IMG/VR virus record: IMGVR_UViG_3300037076_000157
Coordinates: 1-31,659 of that record
DNA: 31,659 nt
Origin: a virus
Reading direction: 5' to 3' (one strand)
Shown here: one piece after another, positions 25,995 to 31,659 of the stretch
Position numbering within the stretch: position 1 is the first letter of the stretch
Layout: each line of letters starts with the position of its first letter
Notes under the pieces: model-generated
Told to the model about the DNA's origin: nothing
What the model saw: only the letters and a program-made list of their open reading frames with translations
Database searches by the model: none
Made by a program: the position numbers and the translations under genes

Positions 25995-26600
25995 ATGTTT
26001 GAAGATGTATTATTTGAAGACCGAAAAGTGTCATTAAACACTATGGAAGATTTTGAGAAATTCAAGAAGAAGGCGGCTGAGAACCCTATGCCGAATCCCA
26101 TCTTTGTCGGAACGATTGAAACCAAATCTCTCTGTAATATGGGCGGGCATCTCGTGATGACGCCAACGGAAATGAAAGATCCTGACGGAGAAGTCGTAAG
26201 TATCAAGAATCTCAATCTGGTTCTGTGCGGCTCATTGGCAGATGATCTCCCTACTATTCAGCCGAAACAGATGAAGGATTTTGCTGTAGCAGTCGCACGG
26301 ACGGCAACCTATCAGCAACGCCATCTTCCAATCTGGCAGAAGCTAGTTTTGTTGTGGAAGGTATTCGCAGAGTTGTTTCTCAACAAGAGCTACATCACCG
26401 AAGGAGATCCTTATGTGATGGTCGCAAATCAGTGGTATCGCAAACAGTTGATCCCCGCTCCTGCAAAATTGCGCTTGAAAATTCTCTGGCGGCGCATTCG
26501 TGATATGTTTGTCTACACGCCCGATGCGGAGCCAATCGACACGTTTGGTATGCCCGGATTTCAAACCTTTAAGCGCACACCATCTAGCCAGACGTTTTAG
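25995..26600 (+). CDS. Hypothetical late protein (201 aa)
   Basis: 201 aa, starting MFEDVLFEDRKVSLNTMEDF. No domain recognised. The C-terminal half has aromatic and basic helices (WQKLVLLWKVFAELFL, KLRLKILWRRIRDMFVY) that could be membrane-proximal or structural. Position after the putative hub gene and behind a late box suggests a virion or assembly protein; this is inference. Tail overlaps the ClpB-like gene by 17 nt. Confidence 0.7.
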   Translation: MFEDVLFEDRKVSLNTMEDFEKFKKKAAENPMPNPIFVGTIETKSLCNMGGHLVMTPTEMKDPDGEVVSIKNLNLVLCGSLADDLPTIQPKQMKDFAVAVARTATYQQRHLPIWQKLVLLWKVFAELFLNKSYITEGDPYVMVANQWYRKQLIPAPAKLRLKILWRRIRDMFVYTPDAEPIDTFGMPGFQTFKRTPSSQTF

Positions 26601-27705
26601 CACGTCGAGTTTTTCTTACTGAGCTACCCTCATTGGCAGCAGCGGCAGCAGCGGCAGCAGCTTCAAGTTCAGCCGGTTCAGAAACTACATCAATCCGGGC
26701 TTCGGTGATGTCCCATACAATGTGGTCAGTATCAACTCTACACGATACTATGCTGTTTGGCGAGATCCTACCATCCACAAAGTCATCTGCAAGAGGATTC
26801 AAAATGTGGCGTCCTAACGTTCTCTTGAGTTCTCTTGCACCATACTTGATGCTCGTGCCAGTAGTCGTAAGAAATTCGAGAGTGTCATCACCATAAGCAA
26901 AGGTGAACGCCTGTGGACCTAACCTTACCGCAATGTGCGTCTGAATCTTGCGAAGCTCCATGTCAGTAATTTTGGAAAGAGTGTCGTGATTCAAGTTGCG
27001 ATACGTAATGATTTCATCCACTCTATTCTCAAACTCTGGCGGAAACTTCTTCGACATTGACCCCAGGCCGATTTTCTCAATTGCCTTTTGTTGTGCTTCT
27101 GTTACCTCAGTGGTTGAAGCTGTCACATCAAATCCAAAATGCGGCTCCAATAAATTACTGATCTCTTTTGCGCCGACGTTAGAACTAAGAAAGATGACAC
27201 ACTTCTCAAAATTCACTTGTGTATTGTCACCAAGACGCAGAGTTGCTTTGTCGAGGATGCCAAGGATCGCACGCCAGACACCTGGGTGTGCCTTCTCTAT
27301 TTCGTCAAACAGGATGATGCTGAATGGACTTTTAGTAGAAGAAACAGCATTGACTTTTGCTTGTGTGAAAATTGGTTGTGTTTCTCTGTGACCCAAATAT
27401 CCAGGCGGCGCACCAATGATTTTTGCGGCCTCGTGTTCCATCTGGAATTCTCCACAGTCCACCCGAATGAGCATCTTCTCATCGCCATGCAACAATTCAG
27501 CCAAGGTTTCAGCGGTCTTGGTTTTGCCTGTTCCAGTCGGCCCCATCAAGAAGAAGATTCCGATAGGTCTGTTTGAGGCATTCAATCCTGCTTGTGCTCG
27601 TATTAAGTACGGTGTAATCTTGTCAATTGCTTGATCTTGTCCGACAATTAACTCTTTCCACGCTTCAGCGAGTTGATGTGTACTCATTCCTTTTTTACGT
27701 CCCAT
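26584..27705 (-). CDS. ClpA/ClpB-type AAA+ ATPase, single D2-like module
   Basis: 373 aa. VGQDQAIDKI start motif, GPTGTGKT (55-62, Walker A), GAPPGYLGHRE (aromatic pore loop around Y103), SIILFDEIEKAHP (130-141, Walker B), LSSN (sensor 1), FENRVDEI (arginine finger near R228), and SIKYGARELKR (sensor 2). This equals the second AAA+ module of ClpA/B without the N-domain and first module. An Ala run near 350-359 and a basic tail follow. Proteins of this type in phages may unfold or remodel targets, alone or with a host peptidase. Confidence 0.9.
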   Translation of the reverse strand: MGRKKGMSTHQLAEAWKELIVGQDQAIDKITPYLIRAQAGLNASNRPIGIFFLMGPTGTGKTKTAETLAELLHGDEKMLIRVDCGEFQMEHEAAKIIGAPPGYLGHRETQPIFTQAKVNAVSSTKSPFSIILFDEIEKAHPGVWRAILGILDKATLRLGDNTQVNFEKCVIFLSSNVGAKEISNLLEPHFGFDVTASTTEVTEAQQKAIEKIGLGSMSKKFPPEFENRVDEIITYRNLNHDTLSKITDMELRKIQTHIAVRLGPQAFTFAYGDDTLEFLTTTGTSIKYGARELKRTLGRHILNPLADDFVDGRISPNSIVSCRVDTDHIVWDITEARIDVVSEPAELEAAAAAAAAANEGSSVRKTRRAKTSG

Positions 27706-27721
27706 GCCAACAATTTACTCT

Positions 27722-27988
27722 CTACTTTAGCTTGCCCAACATGTCTTTCAGTCGTTGAGCATCTTTGGGTTGCATTATAAAGCAATCCCAATGTCCGTAC
27801 TTACACGTGTATCCAAACACGTATTTGATGGCTACCCACATCCGCTTGAAAAAATTTCTGTATTGGCGCAGGTAGACCTCAGTATAGATTTCATTATCTT
27901 CATCATCCCAGGCAAACCGGAGGGTGTGTTCTGGACTGTGGCAAGCGCAATCAAAGTGTTGCGTTTCTAATGGTTCGATGTCGGTCAT
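27722..27988 (-). CDS. Conserved phage hypothetical (88 aa)
   Basis: 88 aa. FDCACHSPEHTLRFAWDDED followed by a Tyr/Phe/Trp-rich middle (RNFFKRMWVAIKYVFGYTC) recurs in small proteins of large phages. C-A-C-H with C in TCKYGHWDC could bind a metal. CTAAATA lies 9 nt before the ATG. Function unknown. Confidence 0.72.
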   Translation of the reverse strand: MTDIEPLETQHFDCACHSPEHTLRFAWDDEDNEIYTEVYLRQYRNFFKRMWVAIKYVFGYTCKYGHWDCFIMQPKDAQRLKDMLGKLK

Positions 27989-27997
27989 CTCGTTGAA

Positions 27998-28004
27998 TAT
28001 TTAG
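27998..28004 (-). promoter_or_regulatory. Late-type box CTAAATA, 9 nt from ATG 27988
   Basis: CTAAATA on the minus strand directly after the Hsp20 terminator, so the 88-aa gene is an independent late unit. The predicted 5' leader would be only about 3 nt. Confidence 0.58.
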
Positions 28005-28010
28005 GGAAAA

Positions 28011-28045
28011 CAAAAAAGCCGAAGATCCTTGTGAGATCTTCGGCT
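28011..28045 (-). terminator. Rho-independent terminator after Hsp20
   Basis: On the minus strand AGCCGAAGATC pairs perfectly with GATCTTCGGCT (28045-28035 and 28027-28017) around a 7-nt loop and is followed by a T-rich run (TTTTTTG). 11-bp stem plus U-tract: a textbook intrinsic terminator. Confidence 0.92.
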
Positions 28046-28125
28046 GTTCCTTGAGAACTGCAAGAAGGGTGGGGCTTACCATTTCTGGTATGAACACAGG
28101 GGCTTTGCAGTTTTCAAACCTTTTA

Positions 28126-28572
28126 CTACTTGATGTCAAATGCTGTGCGAGGCGGTGTGGCTGGCTTCGTAGAGGTCACATAGACCGTCAGAATACCGTC
28201 CTTCAACTGCACGTCAGACACTTCGGTGCTTACATTCATCTCAAATGTACGCAGCCAAGCGGCGTTTGTGATTCCACGGTGACGCAGCACGTCAGTCGTG
28301 TCCAGTTCCGCTGGTTTGCCGGAAATGATGAGGACATTGCCTTCCTTTTCTACGCTAATGCGGTCTTTGGTGTAACCGGCAACAGCCATTTCCAGACGGA
28401 CTTTGCCATCAGTATTTTCGATGATGTTGTATGCTGGAAAGTTTCGGAACGCATTAGTTGTGCTAGTTACCGAAACAAATGGGAAGTCAGGATGTTCAAG
28501 AACGTTCCAGAAACTATCAACTATCTGTTCGCTCCTTTTCATGATGCCATCTACTACTTTTTCGTAAGTCAT
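28126..28572 (-). CDS. Small heat-shock protein Hsp20 (alpha-crystallin domain)
   Basis: 148 aa, the usual length. FPAYNIIENTDGKVRLEMAV then AGYTKDRISVEKEGNVLIIS begins the alpha-crystallin domain, and FEMNVSTEVSDVQLKDGILT then VYV closes it. The C-terminus lacks a clear I-x-I anchor (KPATPPRTAFDIK). ATP-independent holdase chaperones of this kind occur in T4-like cyanophages and may aid capsid or tail assembly. Strong AAAGGAG ribosome site, with an upstream hairpin and mini-ORF; terminator downstream. Confidence 0.93.
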   Translation of the reverse strand: MTYEKVVDGIMKRSEQIVDSFWNVLEHPDFPFVSVTSTTNAFRNFPAYNIIENTDGKVRLEMAVAGYTKDRISVEKEGNVLIISGKPAELDTTDVLRHRGITNAAWLRTFEMNVSTEVSDVQLKDGILTVYVTSTKPATPPRTAFDIK

Positions 28573-28583
28573 ATTTTTCTCCT

Positions 28584-28631
28584 TTAATGCAAAGCGAGAA
28601 ATTCGCTTTCAGGAACCTCGATGTAGAGCAT
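28584..28631 (-). CDS. Possible leader peptide before Hsp20 (15 aa)
   Basis: ATG 28631 to TAA 28584 encodes MLYIEVPESEFLALH. Its stop overlaps the Hsp20 ribosome site, and a 7-bp hairpin (AAAGCGA/TCGCTTT, 28591-28609) lies within it. It may regulate Hsp20 translation. Support is weak because of its length. Confidence 0.3.
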   Translation of the reverse strand: MLYIEVPESEFLALH

Positions 28632-28639
28632 TCCTAATA

Positions 28640-29350
28640 CTATATAGTCACATTATCTTCAGGAACTATCCCTTCCAAAAATTGAGTTAGATCCGTTGTG
28701 TGGAAATGCGAAGCCACATATCGGGTATCGCAGAACAACCGGAATCCCAAATTCTTGGCGGTATCCTGAAAATAGCAATCGTCAGTGACATTCGTTTCGT
28801 ATGTGGCCGGGTCGAAAAATACTTTGAAGTAAGGCTTCTCCATACGTTCAAATACCCGGCGACGAATGAACCATGAACCACCGCCTACACGATCAACTTC
28901 ATGCAGGCCAGGAGTGAAGTCTGTGAGCGGATGGAAAGCGCCGTCTGACAACACGTTTCCGCCGCTAAGGTATAACGATTCACCAGTAACGGCATTAGTG
29001 TAGTAGCCTTGCTGTGGGAATACCTTGAAGCGGTATTTCATCGGGCACAGCGGACTGATGATGTCAACGGTATCTGGCACATCATCCATCATTCGCATCA
29101 GGTCAGGTGGCGGTACAGTGTCGTTGTCGATAATGCAAAGCCATTCGTAGCCAGCGTATACTGGATTTTCCATGAACGCTTTTGAAGCGCCGTTGGCACT
29201 ACCCGCCAATCCCGACATGCCTATGATAAAGTCAACAGAAATTTGATGACCTTTCTCAAACATCTGAAGAACGAGCCACCTATTCAGCAAAGGATGAATC
29301 CAGCCTTGGCGTTCTAATCCCGATCTTACAGCCAGCAAAATCTTAGCCAT
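28640..29350 (-). CDS. Glycosyltransferase, GT-A fold
   Basis: 236 aa. Contains YEWLCIIDNDTVPPPDLMRM, the D-x-D metal/nucleotide-sugar site, after SANGASKAFM; then GGGSWFIRRRVFERM and a distal acidic motif with a His (TDDCYFQD, ASHFHTTD). These fit an inverting GT2-like glycosyltransferase with a single Rossmann-like domain. Phage enzymes of this kind modify DNA bases or virion proteins or alter host surface glycans; which applies cannot be told. Coupled to the dUTPase gene by TAATG. Confidence 0.78.
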   Translation of the reverse strand: MAKILLAVRSGLERQGWIHPLLNRWLVLQMFEKGHQISVDFIIGMSGLAGSANGASKAFMENPVYAGYEWLCIIDNDTVPPPDLMRMMDDVPDTVDIISPLCPMKYRFKVFPQQGYYTNAVTGESLYLSGGNVLSDGAFHPLTDFTPGLHEVDRVGGGSWFIRRRVFERMEKPYFKVFFDPATYETNVTDDCYFQDTAKNLGFRLFCDTRYVASHFHTTDLTQFLEGIVPEDNVTI

Positions 29351-29889
29351 TATCGTCCAGTTGAACCGAAGCCACCAGCACGTTCACTCTTTTGTTGTGG
29401 CTTGTCTGGTGTTTCCTGTGTGTTGTATTTGATGGCGACGACCATTTCACCTTGGGCAATCTTGTCGCCGTGGTAGATGGTCGCCATTGCTGTACTTTGG
29501 TTGTGGAGCAAAATGAAGGTCGGCTCAACGTAATCAGCATCGACTACGCCTTCCTGATTTGCAAGCACAAGACCGCTTTTGAGCGACAGCCCGGAGCGTG
29601 GATGGATGCGTACAGAGTAACCGAGCGGAATGTCCATGATTATGCCGGTGGGCACCATCACACGTTCGCCAGGGAAAATGTTGAGGTAAGACTTCACTGT
29701 CGTTTCGTCGGTCATTTCCCGGCCTACGGTGTTGTGAATTTTCTCGTTGGTCTCACGATATACAGTGATGTCGGTGCCAGCAATCAAGCAGGCTTTGAAG
29801 TCGAAGCAAGCGGCGTGAGTGCTTCCCCATTCCGGCAAAAAGGCTTCTGGAAAGAGCTTGTAGAATTTTAGAGGGTTGGTGATGTTCAT
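29350..29889 (-). CDS. dut: dUTP diphosphatase (dUTPase)
   Basis: 179 aa from ATG 29889 (MNITNPLKFYKLFPEAFLPE). Motif I ACFDFKA, motif II HPRSGLSLK, motif III GVVDADY, motif IV region GEMVVA and motif V RAGGFGSTG identify a trimeric dUTPase, which hydrolyses dUTP to dUMP and PPi to limit uracil in phage DNA. An insertion between motifs I and II (NEKIHNTVGREMTDETTVKS) lengthens it compared with the usual 145-155 aa. TTGACA-16-TCAAAT lies 7 nt upstream. Works with the HAD nucleotidases in nucleotide-pool control (inference). Confidence 0.93.
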   Translation of the reverse strand: MNITNPLKFYKLFPEAFLPEWGSTHAACFDFKACLIAGTDITVYRETNEKIHNTVGREMTDETTVKSYLNIFPGERVMVPTGIIMDIPLGYSVRIHPRSGLSLKSGLVLANQEGVVDADYVEPTFILLHNQSTAMATIYHGDKIAQGEMVVAIKYNTQETPDKPQQKSERAGGFGSTGR

Positions 29890-29896
29890 CAGTTCT

Positions 29897-29924
29897 ATTT
29901 GACCACGGAATCGAAATCTGTCAA
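29897..29924 (-). promoter_or_regulatory. Promoter TTGACA-16-TCAAAT, 7 nt from ATG 29889
   Basis: Perfect TTGACA (29924-29919), 16-bp spacer, TCAAAT (29902-29897), seven bases, ATG of dut. It begins just after the stop codon of the preceding gene. Confidence 0.55.
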
Positions 29925-29930
29925 GTCGCC

Positions 29931-30737
29931 CTATTTTTGCGAAGAGATAAACTGCGCTCCCGTGACCGACAACGACGTGACCGGATTCAGATTTCGATAG
30001 ATGACGACGCCGTTGAGAGCGTAGCCTAACAGCCGGTCGTACCATTTTGGCTTTGTGAGCTTGTTGATGTTGTCGGTGATGCCAGCAATGTTTGTTGTGA
30101 TCTTCGGAAGGTCGGTGGAGAACGTATTCGATATGGTGAGAATGTGGTCTTCAATCTTCGGCATCGTCTCGTTGAACCCCATCATCATTGTGCTGGTATC
30201 CCGGCTGGACTGCCGCACCGCAAACATCGTGTCGCTGGCTTGGCCCTGGAGACAAAGCAAATTTTTGCTGCAATCGAAGTAGCTGGCAAACTGTGTATTG
30301 TACTTGGCACCTACGGCATCTGGAACGCCAGCGTAAGCGTCTGCCAACTTTGTAATGGATTGGTTGGTGGTCGTTAGTTGAGCGTTAAGTGTTTCGTTTA
30401 CGGTCTTCACTAGATCTGTCTGAATCTTCCCTAGCCTACCGTCTGTTGTGGACGTAAGAGAACCGATTCGTTTGTCTGTGAGCGTGGCAAGAGTCGTAAC
30501 TTCTGCGTTGAGCTTGTCCTGTACTGTGTCGATCTTGTCCATGACAGCGGTTTGAACTTTTCCGATTCTGTCATCCACTTGTTTGGGGAGCGCCGTCATT
30601 GTTGCATTCGTTGCCCACAGCAATTGGTTGGTTGTACCTTTGAGTTGCCAAATCGTCATGGCGGTAACTATCATAACCGGCACAACTGAAAAAACGGCTA
30701 ATAACTTAGCCCACTTATAGACTTGATCGAACGACAT
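29931..30737 (-). CDS. Membrane-anchored coiled-coil protein (268 aa)
   Basis: 268 aa. One N-terminal transmembrane helix (LLAVFSVVPVMIVTAMTIW, about 12-30) is followed by a long helical region with repeating D-x-(R/K)-I-G-x-(V/L) units (DDRIGKVQTAV, TDKRIGSLTS, DGRLGKIQTDLV). A later segment has two Cys (DCSKNLLC), then another coil (KIEDHILTISNTFSTDLPKI) and a short C-terminal part. Resembles tethered or fibre-like coils. Sits 4 nt after the thioredoxin-fold gene. Function unknown. Confidence 0.75.
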   Translation of the reverse strand: MSFDQVYKWAKLLAVFSVVPVMIVTAMTIWQLKGTTNQLLWATNATMTALPKQVDDRIGKVQTAVMDKIDTVQDKLNAEVTTLATLTDKRIGSLTSTTDGRLGKIQTDLVKTVNETLNAQLTTTNQSITKLADAYAGVPDAVGAKYNTQFASYFDCSKNLLCLQGQASDTMFAVRQSSRDTSTMMMGFNETMPKIEDHILTISNTFSTDLPKITTNIAGITDNINKLTKPKWYDRLLGYALNGVVIYRNLNPVTSLSVTGAQFISSQK

Positions 30738-30741
30738 AATT

Positions 30742-31038
30742 TTACGTCACCTGTTTGAGAATTGAATCCGACAGAACTGTGTCCTGAACAACCGCCATAC
30801 CTGCGACGAAGAGCACCACCAATGGTACATCACGAACCGAGAATCGCATTACCAGTTCCGGCGACTTGCTGATGTCCACCATTGTAATTTTTACTTTGGT
30901 AGGGTCCAGCTTCATCATTTGCACGGCGATTTTGTTGCTGTTAATGTCCATCGTTCCACCGCTCCACAACACCAGGACCGGCAATTTTTGATTTTGCAAC
31001 ACTTCCGTATCGAAATTCTTACCTGTTAGTTCCAGCAT
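30742..31038 (-). CDS. Thioredoxin-fold protein lacking the CxxC active site
   Basis: 98 aa from ATG 31038 (MLELTGKNFDTEVLQNQKLP, then VLVLWSGG). F-x-x-E-V-L-x-x-x-x-L-P-V-L-V-x-W, KITMVDISKSPELVMRFSVR, DVPLVVLFVAG (the cis-Pro loop) are thioredoxin landmarks, but the redox C-x-x-C is replaced by SGGTMD. So it is probably a binding or structural thioredoxin fold, not a reductase. The longer in-frame extension to 31302 crosses the opposing promoter and is rejected. CTATATAC, 17 nt upstream, may be its promoter. Confidence 0.75.
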   Translation of the reverse strand: MLELTGKNFDTEVLQNQKLPVLVLWSGGTMDINSNKIAVQMMKLDPTKVKITMVDISKSPELVMRFSVRDVPLVVLFVAGMAVVQDTVLSDSILKQVT

Positions 31039-31070
31039 GTCTCTTCTCTCCACGGGTATATAGGTCGCAC

Positions 31071-31098
31071 TTGACAGACTGGAAAACTGTGGTCTAAT
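31071..31098 (+). promoter_or_regulatory. Strong sigma70 promoter TTGACA-16-TCTAAT
   Basis: Perfect TTGACA (31071-31076), 16-bp spacer, TCTAAT (31093-31098; five of six). Start near 31105, followed by a 36-nt leader and then a terminator hairpin before the next gene. Divergent from the thioredoxin-fold gene. Confidence 0.75.
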
Positions 31099-31140
31099 GG
31101 GTGTAGTTCCCGTTCGTCTCTCTCTCCAGTGCGACGGGTC

Positions 31141-31168
31141 AGGCGCATCCTTGGTGGTGCGCCTTTTT
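31141..31168 (+). terminator. Intrinsic terminator between promoter and secreted-protein gene
   Basis: AGGCGCA (31141-31147) pairs with TGCGCCT (31158-31164), extended by two wobble or GC pairs and directly followed by a run of five T ending at 31168. It lies about 60 nt after the predicted transcription start and 13 nt before ATG 31181, so it is an attenuator or the end of a small RNA. Confidence 0.75.
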
Positions 31169-31180
31169 CTATATAAAACT

Positions 31181-31659
31181 ATGAAGAAACTTTTACTCGT
31201 CCTTGCGTTGTGCTCTGTAGCGGCTTTTGCACAGACACCAGAACAACCAATATTTCCTTCGTTCCCGCTTCCGGCAGCAGTTTCCGCAGTGGGATCATTC
31301 AATCAACTTGGTTCGCCTAAATTTTCGATAGGTCTTAGTGCCATCTATCCAATCGTGGGGCAACAAGGCGTCTACGGGAGTACCACGGCTGACATCTATA
31401 CAAAGAGGCTAACCTCACCGACCGGACAGAACTTTTGGGGTTTGGCGACAGGTATTCGTCAAGGGTTGCACAAGAGTTTGATTACCGTAGGACGTACAAC
31501 GTTTCTTCTTGGTGGTGACATTGGACCGTCGGTCAGTTCGGCACAACCAAGTGGACTGAATGTCAACTTTTCAAGTTCGTTCATCTTCACAACCGTGATT
31601 CAGGTTAGCAAGGTGGTCTCAATTGTTGCACCAGAACGAATGCTTTACGTAGGTGGAGC
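31181..31659 (+). CDS. Secreted protein with Sec signal peptide (partial, right edge)
   Basis: 159 codons from ATG 31181 without a stop; the gene continues beyond the window. MKKLLLVLALCSVAAFA|QTP is a clear Sec signal with an A-F-A cleavage site; the Cys at 11 lacks a lipobox (preceded by Leu). The mature part alternates Gly/Ser and hydrophobics (SPKFSIGLSAIYPIVGQQG, NVNFSSSFIFTTVIQVSKVV), suggesting beta strands as in outer-membrane barrels. Exported beta-rich proteins are unusual in a phage. Could be a host-surface or envelope-modifying factor. AT-rich spacer without a clear ribosome site. Confidence 0.75.
   Translation, partial: MKKLLLVLALCSVAAFAQTPEQPIFPSFPLPAAVSAVGSFNQLGSPKFSIGLSAIYPIVGQQGVYGSTTADIYTKRLTSPTGQNFWGLATGIRQGLHKSLITVGRTTFLLGGDIGPSVSSAQPSGLNVNFSSSFIFTTVIQVSKVVSIVAPERMLYVGG

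Noticed and set aside
26630-26665. GCAGCAGCG repeats as a CRISPR or satellite element
   Set aside because: They encode the in-frame alanine tract near the end of the ClpB-like protein; no spacer structure is present.
29392-29871. Plus-strand ORF antisense to dUTPase
   Set aside because: The minus strand contains all five dUTPase motifs; the antisense frame has no support.
1-31659. CRISPR array, insertion sequence or integrase/attachment site
   Set aside because: No spaced direct repeats, no transposase or integrase motifs, and no paired terminal repeats were seen; the mobile content is homing endonucleases only.

Overview
This 31.7 kb window reads as part of a large tailed-phage genome from the T4-like myovirus superfamily. 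The main evidence is a recognisable baseplate wedge protein gp53, CTAAATA/ATAAATA boxes matching the T4 late promoter (TATAAATA), six free-standing homing-type endonucleases, a dUTPase, an Hsp20, a Clp-type AAA+ protein, a tRNA, and dozens of tiny tightly overlapping ORFs, many with Cys pairs. No ribosomal RNA and no chromosomal housekeeping block are present. The host is unknown. A large (jumbo-class) genome is an inference from the accessory load, which includes translation initiation factor IF-3, an A-type Fe-S carrier and Hsp20.

Layout. 1-711 (+): tail of an ErpA/IscA-like gene and three small genes. 722-1297 (-): HNH endonuclease. 1381-2604 (+): HAD nucleotidase and zinc-ribbon mini-proteins. 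2594-7684 (-): DUF4031, GNAT-like protein, IF-3 with an HNH-like gene directly upstream, then small conserved phage proteins. 7754-9096 (+): small genes, a tRNA-Val-like gene on the minus strand, and a 201-aa protein behind a strong sigma70 promoter. 9090-13013 (-): DUF6527 mini-gene, truncated methyltransferase, second HAD, a coupled early operon ending at DUF2958, and an HD hydrolase. 13093 (+): HNH. 13657-17151 (-): small genes, another HNH, two interrupted genes and an AAA+ ATPase. 17204-17824 (+): 206-aa protein. 17821-18661 (-): two more interrupted genes and one intact gene. 18726-19612 (+): gp53 and a small gene. 19587-23987 (-): early block ending in a DUF932 gene, with an HNH-like gene (+) opposite it. 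24086-26600 (+): GIY-YIG endonuclease, a putative baseplate protein and an unknown protein. 26584-31038 (-): ClpB-like AAA+, Hsp20, glycosyltransferase, dUTPase, a coiled-coil membrane protein and a thioredoxin-fold protein. 31181-end (+): secreted protein, cut off.

Regulation. Two promoter classes can be read by eye. One is sigma70-like (TTGACA, 17-18 bp, TAGGAT-like -10), often carrying an extra conserved GATGTACCTA box joined to the -35. The other is the T4-late-like CTAAATA box. In both classes the start codon very often lies only 5-7 bases downstream of the promoter element, so many transcripts should be leaderless or nearly so. The same phage encodes IF-3, the factor that in E. coli discriminates against leaderless initiation. 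I consider this pairing the most interesting feature of the window.

Four genes between 15416 and 18365 each carry a single lesion (three 1-nt indels in or beside short homopolymers and one in-frame TGA). This is either local decay or uncorrected sequencing error. No stretch over 300 bases lacks a gene; the longest gene-free gaps are 1873-2016 (a late promoter only) and 8284-8490 (tRNA and promoters).
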